A DNA stretch of 64,000 nt from JAEMQF01 sp963775015 (GTDB lineage: Bacteria; Pseudomonadota; Gammaproteobacteria; Burkholderiales; Burkholderiaceae_C), in the NCBI GenBank assembly GCA_963775015.1, contig CAVZHI010000014.1, positions 78,182-142,181 on the forward strand. The letters run 5' to 3'. The translations under genes were made by a program, and so were the position numbers. Below are positions 1 to 8,985 of the stretch, one piece after another. The number at the start of each line of letters is the position of its first letter. Position 1 is the first letter of the stretch. Below the pieces are notes generated by a model. That model was not told the DNA's origin, made no database searches, and worked only from the letters and a program-made list of their open reading frames with translations.

Positions 1-442
1 AGTTCTTCGGATCCCCCCACTTGGTCGCGCCGGTGGCGACGAACAGGTGCGGCACCTTCTTGTCGTTCATGTACTTGTGGATCGCCGAGTTCGGCGGCGT
101 TCCCAGCGGCTGGAACACGAGCAGCACTTCTTCCTGCTCGACGAGCTTGCGTGTCTGCTCGACCGTCTTGGCCGGGTTGTAGCCGTCGTCCAGGCTGATG
201 TACTTGACCATGCGGCCGTTGATCCCGCCCTCGGCGTTGACCTTGTCGAAGTAGGCGCCGATCGCCTTGCCGATCGCACCGTACGCCGACGCCGGCCCGG
301 AATACGGGTTGATGTTGCCGATCTTGATTTCCTTGTCGGTGGCACCGGGGTCGTACTTCTTTTGCGCCAGCGCTGAGCCCGCGAGAGCGAGCGACGCCAG
401 GCCCGCCAGGGCAAGGGTGAGGGTCTTGAATTTCATCATCAT
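1..442 (-). CDS. Branched-chain amino acid ABC transporter substrate-binding protein (LivK-like), partial
   Basis: Periplasmic binding protein that delivers amino acids or related compounds to the LivHM permease. Only the first ~147 residues are in the window; the rest lies beyond the left edge. It starts with three Met codons followed by a clear Sec signal peptide (basic KFK, a hydrophobic Leu/Ala stretch, and an AGSALAQ cleavage region). The mature part carries IKIGNINPYSG, YFDKVNAEGGINGR and a VEQEEVLLVFQPLG stretch, all typical of Peripla_BP_6 receptors. An AAGGAGA ribosome-binding site sits 7 bases upstream of the first ATG. It is the last gene of the leftward livGFHMK run, 64 bases after livM. 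The ligand cannot be told from this fragment. Confidence 0.9.
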   Translation of the reverse strand, partial: MMMKFKTLTLALAGLASLALAGSALAQKKYDPGATDKEIKIGNINPYSGPASAYGAIGKAIGAYFDKVNAEGGINGRMVKYISLDDGYNPAKTVEQTRKLVEQEEVLLVFQPLGTPPNSAIHKYMNDKKVPHLFVATGATKWGDPKN

Positions 443-506
443 CGCGATCTCTCCTTCAAAGCAAAGGTACAGAACAAACGCCTGGCGCGGCGCCAGGCCG
501 ACCGGG

Positions 507-1493
507 TCAACCCTGGGTTCGCGCCCGCAACCGGGCCCAAAGACCCATCAAGCCGCCCATCACGCCGGTGGGCATCAGGTACATCAAGCCTATCAGCAGC
601 ACGCCGTAGATTGCCGCCGGGGCCGATTTGGAAATCTCGTCGGCGATGTTGGGAACGAACTGGATGAAGATGCCGCCGAAGATCGCGCCGGGGATCGACG
701 CCAGGCCGCCGACGACGACGCCGACGAGGAGAAAGATCGACAGGCTGACGGTGAAGCTGTCGGGCGAAACGAAGGCGACGACGATCCCGCCCAAGGCGCC
801 CGCCAAGCCCGTGACGCCCGCCGAGACACCGAAGGTGAGCGACTTGAACAGCGCCAGGTTGATTCCCATCGCGGTGGCGGCGATCGGGTGATCGCGCACC
901 GCGATCAGCGCGCGCCCGACGCGCCCGCGCAACAGGTTCCACGCGAGCAGGAACATCAGCGCTGAGACGAACAGGGTGAAGAAATAGAGCCAACGATCGG
1001 CGCTGAGCGGTTGGTCGAACAGGCTGAAGGCAAACGGCGCCTCGGGCTTGCTCAGCACGATGCCCTGCACGCCGCCGGTGTAGGCCTCGATTTTCTTGTA
1101 CTTGAGAAGTTGCGGCACCGCCAGCGCAAGCGCAAACGTCGCCAGCGCCAGGTAGTGGCCGGCCAGACGCAGTGCCGGAAAACCGACGACAAAGCCGAAG
1201 ACGAAGCAGAGCCCGAACGCGACGGGAAGCGTCGCCCAATACGGAACGCCCAGCTTGTCCATCAACATCGCCGCGGTGTACGCGCCGAAGGCGTAGAACG
1301 CACCGTGGCCGAGCGAGATCTGGCCGTTGAAACCGGTCAGGATGTTCAGCCCGAGGATCGCCACCGCGTAGACGAGCACGAGGTTGAACTGGAACACACG
1401 GTAGTTCTTCACCAGGAAGGGCAGCACGAGCAAGGCGACGACGAGCACCGCGCTCGCGATCCACAGCCATTTGCGCTCAACGGGTTTGTTCAT
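507..1493 (-). CDS. livM: Branched-chain amino acid ABC transporter permease LivM
   Basis: Integral inner-membrane permease that pairs with LivH. It has 328 residues, near the usual family length. About ten hydrophobic segments are visible, starting with a strong TM at residues 10-30. The BPD_transp_2 core contains LNILTGFNGQISLGHGAFYAFGAY and, later, GRALIAVRDHPIAATAMGIN, the conserved cytoplasmic EAA-like loop that contacts the ATPases. Its ATG overlaps the TGA of the reconstructed livH reading frame (ATGA), so the two are translationally coupled. The frame is intact. Confidence 0.93.
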   Translation of the reverse strand: MNKPVERKWLWIASAVLVVALLVLPFLVKNYRVFQFNLVLVYAVAILGLNILTGFNGQISLGHGAFYAFGAYTAAMLMDKLGVPYWATLPVAFGLCFVFGFVVGFPALRLAGHYLALATFALALAVPQLLKYKKIEAYTGGVQGIVLSKPEAPFAFSLFDQPLSADRWLYFFTLFVSALMFLLAWNLLRGRVGRALIAVRDHPIAATAMGINLALFKSLTFGVSAGVTGLAGALGGIVVAFVSPDSFTVSLSIFLLVGVVVGGLASIPGAIFGGIFIQFVPNIADEISKSAPAAIYGVLLIGLMYLMPTGVMGGLMGLWARLRARTQG

Positions 1494-2365
1494 ACGCGCG
1501 TGACGACCTTCTTGCCGAACAGGCCGTCAGGGCGCAGCGTCAAGCGTGCCGACGATCAGCACCAATGCGACGCTCAGCTTCAATTCAGTGCCGATCACAT
1601 ACGCGCCGAGCAGGTTCTCGAGCACGCCGACGACAAGACCACCGATCACTGCGCCGGCAGGGTTGTCGATGCCGCCAAGCAGCGCAGCGGCAAAGCCATA
1701 AATCAGGATGCCGAGCCATCATGTTCGGATCAAGGAAGACGACGGGCGCGACCATCATTCCGGCCACCGCGCCGATCGCCGCCGCCAGGCCCCAGCCGAG
1801 CGCGAGCATCCACGAGACGCGGATTCCGACGAGGCGCGCCGAATCGGGGTTTTGCGCCGCGGCGCGCATCGCCAGGCCGATCGGCGTGAAGCGGAAGAAG
1901 GCGAACAGGCCCGAGCAACACGGCGAGCAACACCGCCGCCGAGCCCAACTGATGCGCCGAGAAAAAGCGCGTCGCGAGACCCGAATCTTTCGGGAACGGG
2001 CTCGCAAACGCCTTGATCGTGTGGTCGAAGATCCAGCCCGAGAGCGCGTTGAAGATGAGCAGCAAGCCGATGAAGACGATCACGTTCGTCAGCACCGGCG
2101 CTTTTTCCAGCGGCCGCAGCACGATTCGCTGCACGAGCAGTCCGCCGGCGAACGAAACGGCGATCGTGAAGAAGAACGCGCCCCAGTACGGCCAGCCGGC
2201 TTGAATGAGCGCCCAGGCGACGAAAGTGCTGAACGTCGCCATCTCGCCTTGCGCGAAGTTGATGTGGTGCGTCGCCTGGTAAATCATGACGAGCGCGAGC
2301 GCCACCGAGCCGTAGATGCAGCCGTTGGCGAGGCCGGAGAAAATCTGGTGCAGCAGGGCTTCCAT
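1490..2365 (-). CDS. livH: Branched-chain amino acid ABC transporter permease LivH, frame interrupted three times
   Basis: Second permease subunit of the Liv transporter. The N-terminal half (MEALLHQIFSGLANGCIYG...) is read from 2365 to about 1912. The middle (GLFAFFRFTPIGLAMRAAAQNPDSA...) is in a second frame, GILIYGFAAALLGGIDNPAGA... in a third from about 1715, and the final LTLRPDGLFGKKVVTRV in another after about 1540. The natural stop then overlaps the livM start. At 1910-1912, removing one C from CCC joins the first two frames exactly. All segments are well conserved, so I treat this as one gene with insertion errors, though a recent pseudogene is not excluded. Total length ~290 residues is normal. 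Confidence 0.82.
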
Positions 2366-2385
2366 GGTTTGGCGTGTTTCGCGTG

Positions 2386-3121
2386 TCAGTATCCGAGGTA
2401 AGCGCGACGCACCGATTCGTCGCCCTTGATCTGCGCGCTCGGCCCGGACAGCGCGACGCGCCCCGTCTCCAGCAGATACACATGGTCGGCGAGATCGAGC
2501 GCGAGGCTCGCGTTTTGTTCGACGAGCAGCATGCTGACGCGGTCCTCCTGGTTGATGGTGCGCATGATGCGAAAGATCTCGGCGACGATGAGCGGCGCGA
2601 GGCCGAACGAAGGCTCATCGAGCAGCAGCAGCTTGGGGCGCAGCATCAGCGCGCGGCTGATCGCGAGCATCTGCTGCTCGCCGCCTGACAACGTGCCAGC
2701 CTGCTGATGGCGCCGCGCCTTGAGAATCGGAAAACGCGTGAACGCCTTTTCCATGTCGAGCGCAAGCTCGGCGCGATCGCGCCGCACATAAGCCCCCAGA
2801 CGCAGGTTCTCCTCGACCGACAGCGCAGTGAACGTGCCGCGCCCGTCGGGCACATGCGCGACGCCGAGGCGCACGACGTTTTCGGTCGCCTGGCCGACCA
2901 GTCTGCTTGCCTTCAAACAAGATGCTTCCCGACGTGCGAACCGTCTGGCACAGCGCGCGCAATGTGGTCGTCTTGCCCGCGCCGTTCGCCCCCAGAACCG
3001 CCGTGATGTGGCCCGCTTCGAGGGAAAAACTCAGTTCGTGCAGCACCTGGCTCGCGCCGTACGACGCGCACAGGCGCTCGACCTGGAGCAGCTTCGGGGT
3101 GATCGTCGTGGCCTCAGGCAT
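2386..3121 (-). CDS. livF: Branched-chain amino acid ABC transporter ATP-binding protein LivF, one frameshift
   Basis: Cytoplasmic ATPase subunit of the Liv transporter. The N-terminal part contains the Walker A box GANGAGKT. The C-terminal part, in another frame from about 2900, has VAHVPDGRGTF, the signature LSGGEQQM and Walker B LLLLDEPSFGL. The two parts overlap around 2895-2912, where dropping one A after the codons for EGKQ gives a normal continuation (LVGQATENVVRLG). Reconstructed length is ~244 residues, as expected. It overlaps the end of livG by 8 bases and precedes livH, so it belongs to the same operon. Confidence 0.87.
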
Positions 3122-3899
3122 CGGCGCTCGTTCCCAGGTAGGCCTCGATCACGCCGGGGTGGCTCTGGATCTCGGCCGCGGTGCCGTCGGCGATGACGCG
3201 CCCGAAGTTGAGCGCGACGATGTGGTCCGAGACGCTCATCACCAGGCTCATGTGGTGCTCGACGAGCAGCACCGTGATCCCAAGCCGATCGCGGACGTCG
3301 CGGATCTGCCGCGCCAGCGCGTCGAGTTCTTCGTGGTTCAGCCCGGCGGCGGGCTCGTCGAGCAACAGCAGCTTCGGGTCCGACGCCAGCGCACGCCCGA
3401 GCTCGATGCGTTTTTGCGTCGCAAACGGCAGGTCACCGACGAGCCGATCCGCGAACTCGGTGAGGCCGAGCGTATCCATGATTTCGTCGGCGCGGCGCCG
3501 CAACCACTTTTCTTCGCTGCGCACGCGCGGAAGGCGCAACGCGCTCGAGACAAAACCGGACCTGGAGCGCGAATGCGCGCCGACCATCACGTTGTCGCGC
3601 ACACTCATGCTGCGAAACATCGCGAGGTTCTGGAACGTTCGTCCCAAACCGAGCCCGGCAATGCGGTGGCTCGGCAGCGCCGTGATCGAGCGGCCGTCAA
3701 ACACGATGTCGCCCGCCTGGTAGCCGTAGAGCCGGCTCAGGCAGTTGAAAAGCGTCGTCTTGCCGGCGCCGTTCGGGCCGATCAGGCCGCAGATCTCGCC
3801 CGGCGAAACGTCGAAACTCACGTCATCCAGCGCGACGATGCCGCCAAAGCGCACCGTCACGCCGCGAACGCTGAGAATCGTCGGAGCATCATCCGCCAT
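3114..3899 (-). CDS. livG: Branched-chain amino acid ABC transporter ATP-binding protein LivG
   Basis: First gene of the leftward Liv operon. With the start at MADDAPTILS it has 261 residues. Walker A is GPNGAGKT, the Q-loop region is GLGRTFQNLAMF, and Walker B is LLLLDEPAAGLN followed by a switch His (LLVEHH). The signature is degenerate (LPFATQKRIELGRAL), as is usual in LivG, where the canonical LSGGQ is replaced. The frame is open back to 3998, but the upstream residues do not resemble the family, so the internal ATG was chosen. The 171-base gap to the divergent oxidoreductase at 4071 must hold both promoters. Confidence 0.93.
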   Translation of the reverse strand: MADDAPTILSVRGVTVRFGGIVALDDVSFDVSPGEICGLIGPNGAGKTTLFNCLSRLYGYQAGDIVFDGRSITALPSHRIAGLGLGRTFQNLAMFRSMSVRDNVMVGAHSRSRSGFVSSALRLPRVRSEEKWLRRRADEIMDTLGLTEFADRLVGDLPFATQKRIELGRALASDPKLLLLDEPAAGLNHEELDALARQIRDVRDRLGITVLLVEHHMSLVMSVSDHIVALNFGRVIADGTAAEIQSHPGVIEAYLGTSADA

Positions 3900-4070
3900 G
3901 GGCCATGCGTTCCGTCCAGGAAAATCGAGTGAATCGCGACCGGACGTTGCCGAACGCAAGGGTGGCAGGTTATAGGCGGTCTTGCAGGGGTTTGACAATC
4001 CGAGCTTGCCCTTTCCCGTGTATCGTCGTTGCCGCGCCCGACGTCGGGCCGGCGATTGGAGGTCTAGAGA

Positions 4071-7000
4071 ATGAACGCACCGTTGCCCGAGGCGATCCGC
4101 AAAGCCCTAGAAGGCGCGACGCTTGACGACAAGTACAGCCTGGCGACCGGCCGCGCCTTCATGAGCGGCGTGCAAGCGCTCGTTCGCCTGCCGATGCTGC
4201 AACGCCAGCGCGACGCCGCGGCGGGGCTGAACACCGGCGGCTTCATCAGCGGTTACCGCGGCAGCCCGCTCGGCGCCTACGACCAGGCGTTGTGGGCGGC
4301 GAAAAAACACCTCGCCACCAACCACATCGTGTTCCAGCCGGGAGTCAATGAAGAACTCGGCGCCACCGCCGTGTGGGGAACGCAGCAGCTCGACCTGTAC
4401 CCGGAGTCGAAGAAGTTCGACGGCGTGTTCGGCATCTGGTACGGCAAGGGCCCGGGCGTCGACCGCTGCTCCGACGTGTTCAAACACGCCAACATGTCGG
4501 GCACGGCGAAACACGGCGGCGTGATCGCGATCGCCGGCGACGACCATGTCGCCAAGAGCAGCACCGCGGCCCATCAAAGCGACCACATCTTCAAGGCGTG
4601 CGGCCTGCCGGTGTTCTTTCCGAGCAATGCGCAGGACATTCTCGACATGGGCCTGCATGCGTTTGCAATGAGCCGCTTCTCGGGCCTGTGGAGCGGGATG
4701 AAGACGATCCAGGAGGTGGTCGAGTCGGCGGCTTCGGTGTCGGTCGATCCGGACCGGGTGAAGATCGTTCTGCCGCAGGACTTCGTCATGCCGCCGGGCG
4801 GCCTGCACATCCGCTGGCCCGACGGCGCGCTCGAACAGGAAGCGCGCCTCATGGACTACAAGTGGTACGCCGCGCTCGCCTACGTGCGCGCGAACCGCTT
4901 GAACCACAACGTGATCGAATCGGCACACGACCGCTTCGGCATCATCGCCAGCGGCAAGGCGTTCAACGACACACGCCAGGCGCTCGCCGACCTCGGCCTG
5001 GACGACGCCAAGTGCCACGCGCTCGGAATCCGCCTGCACAAGGTCAACGTCGTCTGGCCGCTCGAGGCGACGATCACGCGCGAGTTCGCGCAAGGCTTGC
5101 AGGAGATCCTCGTCGTCGAGGAAAAGCGCCAGGTCATCGAGTACCAGTTGAAGGAAGAGCTCTACAACTGGCGCGCCGACGTGCGGCCGAACGTGCTCGG
5201 CAAATTCGAAGAGCCGACCGAAGGCGACGCGACGGGCGGCGAGTGGAGCATGCCCAATCCGAGCGAAAACTGGCTGCTGCGCGCGAAAGCCGATCTGACG
5301 CCGGCGCTCATCGCCAAAGCGATCGCGAAGCGCCTGAAGAAGATGGGCCTCGCCCCCGCCGGCAGCGACATCGCGAAACGCATGGACGCGCGCATTGCGG
5401 TGGTCGAAGCGCGCGAGCGGGCGCTGGCCGAGATCACGGTGAACACGGGCGAGCGCGCACCGTGGTTCTGCTCGGGCTGCCCGCACAACACGAGCACCAA
5501 GGTTCCCGAAGGCTCGCGCGCGATGGCCGGCATCGGCTGTCACTTCATGGCGGTGTGGATGGATCGCAGCACGAGCACCTTCAGCCAGATGGGCGGCGAA
5601 GGCGTCGCCTGGGTCGGCCAGGCGCCGTTCACGCTCGATCCCCATGTGTTCGCGAACCTCGGCGACGGCACGTACTTTCACAGCGGGCTGCTCGCGATCC
5701 GCCAGGCGATCGCCGCAGGCGTGAACATCACCTACAAGGTGCTCTACAACGACGCCGTCGCGATGACGGGCGGGCAGCCGGTAGGCGAGCGGCCCGAAGG
5801 CCACTCGGTGATGCAGATCATGAAGAGCCTGGTCGCCGAAGGCGTGAGCAAGCTCGTGATCGTCACCGACCAACCCGAGAAGTACGACGGCGCGGTGCTG
5901 GAAGCCGGCGTCACGGTGCACCACCGGGACGAGCTCGATGCGATCCAGCGCCAGTTCCGCGAACTCGAAGGGGACGACGGCGATCATTTACGACCAGACC
6001 TGCGCGACGGAAAAGCGCCGCCGCCGCAAGCGCGGCACGATGGCCGAGCCGGACCGGCGTGTCGTGATCAACGAGTTGGTGTGCGAAGGCTGCGGTGACT
6101 GTTCGGTGCAGAGCAATTGCCTTTCGGTCGAACCGATCGAGACCGAATTCGGCCGCAAGCGCCGCATCAACCAGAACACGTGCAACAAGGATTTTTCCTG
6201 CGTGAAGGGCTTTTGCCCGAGCTTCGTCAGCGTGACGGGCGGGCAATTGAAGAAGCCGAAAAAGGAGCAGCGCGGAACTGCACTTGGGTTCGATGCCGGC
6301 CTTGCCCGATCCCATGATGCCGTCGCTCGAGACGGCGTGGGGAATCGTTGTCGGTGGTGTGGGCGGCACGGGCGTGATCACGATCGGCCAGCTGCTCGGC
6401 ATGGCGGCGCACTTGGAGGGCAAGGGCGTCGTCACGCAGGACTCGGGTGGACTGGCGCAAAAAGGCGGCGCGACGTGGAGCCACATCCAGATCGCGAACC
6501 GGCAGGACTCGATCTACACGACGAAGGTCGACACGGCGAAAGCGGATCTTGTGATCGCGTGCGACGGAATCGTCGGCGCGAGCAAGTACACGATGTCGGT
6601 GATGCAGCACGGCCGCACCTACGTCGCGCTGAACAACCACGGCACGCCCACGGCAGCGTTCGTGAAGAACCCGGACTGGCAGTTCCCCGGCGGCAACTGC
6701 GAAGCGGCGATTGCGCAAAGTGTCGGCGCGGAGCTCGTCGGCGCGTTCGACGCGGAGCAGGTCGCGACGCAAATGATCGGCGACTCGATCTACACGAATC
6801 CGCTGATCCTCGGCTACGCTTGGCAGAAGGGCCGCGTGCCGATCGGCCACGCGGCGATCATGCGGGCGTTGGAGCTGAACGGCGTGCAGCCCGAGAACAA
6901 CAAGGCGGCGTTCGAATGGGGTCGGCGCTGCGCGCACGACCTGGCTTCGGTACAGGCACTGCTGCAATCGGCGCAAGTGATCCAGTTCCTGAAAAAGCCG

Positions 7001-7654
7001 TCGCTCGCTGAAATGGTCGCGACACGCGCCGAGTTCTTGCGTGGCTACCAGGACGAGGCGTATGCAGCGTCGTACCAGGCCTTCGTCGACAAGGTGCGCG
7101 ACGCCGAGACGCGCGCGATGCCGGGCAGCAGCAAACTCAGCGAAACCGTCGCGCGCTACCTGTTCAAGCTCATGGCATACAAGGACGAATACGAAGTCGC
7201 GCGGCTGCACACTGACCCTGCCTTCATCGCGAAAATCGCATCGCAGTTCGAAGGCGACTACAAGCTCAGCTACCACCTCGCGCCGCCGTTGATTGCGAAA
7301 CGCGATGCACACGGCCACCTGATCAAGCAGCCGTTCGGGCCCTGGATGCTGACGGCGTTTCGCATCCTCGCCAAACTCAAGGGACTGCGCGGCACCGCGT
7401 TCGACGTCTTCGGCCGCAGCGCGGAACGGCAAGGCGAGCGGGGATTGATCGCGCAGTACCGAAGCAGCGTCGAACAACTGCTGACCACGCTGTCTGCAGC
7501 GCGCCTCGCCCAAGCGGTGGAGATCGCACGCATCCCTGAAGAGATTCGCGGCTACGGCCACGTGAAAGAGCGCCACCTCGCTGCGGCACGCATCAAATGG
7601 GATGCGCTGATGGCAGCTTGGCGGGCGGGTGCGGGTCAGCAGCGCGCGGCCTGA
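4071..7654 (+). CDS. Indolepyruvate ferredoxin oxidoreductase family protein (fused), two frameshifts
   Basis: Large cytoplasmic TPP-dependent 2-oxoacid:ferredoxin oxidoreductase that decarboxylates aryl- or branched-chain 2-oxoacids to acyl-CoA. The N-terminal region (GFISGYRGSPLGAYDQAL) is the pyrimidine-binding domain. Near residue 460 is the iron-sulfur/TPP region (WFCSGCPHNTSTKVPEGS, then LGDGTYFHSG). A second Cys cluster follows (CEGCGDCSVQSNCLS, CNKDFSCVKGFCP), and the C-terminal gamma-type domain starts at GIVVGGVGGTGVITIGQLL. The frame changes at 5970-5973, where losing one G from GGGG restores the family sequence, and again near 6262-6284. Total ~1194 residues matches the fused family. 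A strong GGAGG site precedes the ATG. It is divergent from the Liv operon, suggesting joint amino-acid catabolism. Confidence 0.88.
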
Positions 7655-7765
7655 GCTGCGAAACGCAACGCGGCGAATCGGCGCCGTGATGCGTCCAAGG
7701 GTTACAGGTCGCACCGAATGCAAACTCGCTGGCGTGTAGGGCGCATCGCGGCCTAGCATGAAAGC

Positions 7766-8957
7766 ATGAGTTTCCGCCGACCCAAGCTGCATTTTCGCCA
7801 GCCTCTGCTGTTGGCGATGCTGTTGCTCTGCGTCTCGTGCGGCGGCGGCTCGGGTCCGGAGACAACGCCGCCCGTCGTCGAGGCGGAGCCGACCGGGCCC
7901 GGACGGTTGGAATCGGCGACTTTCCTGAACCGGGTTTCGATCGCCGCCATCAACGACGCCGTTCGCGCGGCGGGCAGCCGAACTCCCGCGCTCGTTCCCG
8001 TCTATGACGTCGACAACCACCGAATCACGTATTTGACGACCGATGCGCAGGGCCGCGAGATCGTCGCCTCGGGCCTGGTCAGCGTTCCGGCCAAGGCGAG
8101 CTGGCGCGAAAAGCCCGGTGCTCAGCTATCAGCACGCGACGATTTACCGCGATGCCGAGGCGCCGAGCAACGCCACGGGCGCGGCGGAGCCGGCGATTGC
8201 CGTCGCGTCACTCGGCTACATCGTGGTCGCGGCCGACTATGTCGGCTACGGTGCGTCCAAAGGAGTGCCGCACCCCTATCTCTTGGCTGCGCCGTCTGCC
8301 GCTGCGGTGATCGACCTGTTGACGGCCGCGAAGACATGGCGGCGCAGAAACAACGTCGCCGACAACGGGCAACTGTTCATGACCGGCTATTCCGAAGGCG
8401 GCTACGTCAGCGTCGCCGCGCATCGCGCGCTGCAGGCGGCGCGCAGCGCGCATTTGGCGAACCTCGTCGCCGTCGTGCCCGGTGCCGGCCCGTATCACGT
8501 GGGGGTGACGCTCGACGAGTTGCTGCGCCGCGTGCGCGAGCAGGATCCGCTGCTCGGCGCGTTGATCAGCCCGGGGCTGCTGCGCCATCTGGGCGCGGCG
8601 CTGCGGCGTCAGGTGCGCGACGCGCTGCTCAGGCAACTGATTCCGGCCGACGCCGACGTCGGATTCGATCCCACCGTGATCGACAACTACCTCGCCGACG
8701 ACAGCGCAGCAATCGAGAGACAAAGCAACGTGCACGCCTGGGCGCCTGCCGCGCCGACGCGCTTCTTTCATGGCCGTGACGACCAGACCGTGCCCTATGT
8801 CAGCGCGACGCAGACCTTGCAAGCGATGGTGGCGCTCGGGGCATCCGACGTCACCCTGACCGACTGCACGGCGCTGCCGTCGAGCCACATCGGCTGCGTT
8901 CCGGACTTTTTGCGGTTCATGCTCGGCGAATTCGCCGGTCGGGCACGCGATCTGTGA
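7766..8957 (+). CDS. Lipoprotein alpha/beta-hydrolase (secretory lipase/esterase-like), one frameshift
   Basis: Probable secreted, lipid-anchored esterase. The N-terminus has a basic start, a Leu-rich segment and a lipobox ending in CVSC-GGG. The nucleophile elbow is GYSEGGY (G-x-S-x-G) in the middle of the protein, with a late Asp (HGRDDQTVPY) and His (SSHIGC) suitable for the triad. Two Cys pairs near the C-terminus (CTALPSSHIGC) could form a disulfide. The frame changes at the CCC run 8114-8116; removing one C joins REKP to VLSYQHATIYRD. Reconstructed length ~396 residues. The substrate is unknown. It is convergent with the following leftward gene. Confidence 0.78.
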
Positions 8958-8985
8958 CGCGGTGCGACTGCTTCGCACGCCCCGT

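Noticed and set aside
3992..4026. Possible promoter for the ferredoxin oxidoreductase: TTGACA with a TATCGT-like -10
   Set aside because: The spacing is 20-23 bases, well beyond the usual 16-18, and no other pairing fits.
4107..5987. A 626-codon minus-strand frame opposite the oxidoreductase
   Set aside because: His/Arg/Val-rich composition typical of antisense frames in GC-rich DNA, with no recognisable domain.
4071..7654. Reading the ferredoxin oxidoreductase as three separate subunit genes
   Set aside because: The frame changes fall within conserved sequence and one is mended by removing a single G from GGGG; the fused family has the same total length.
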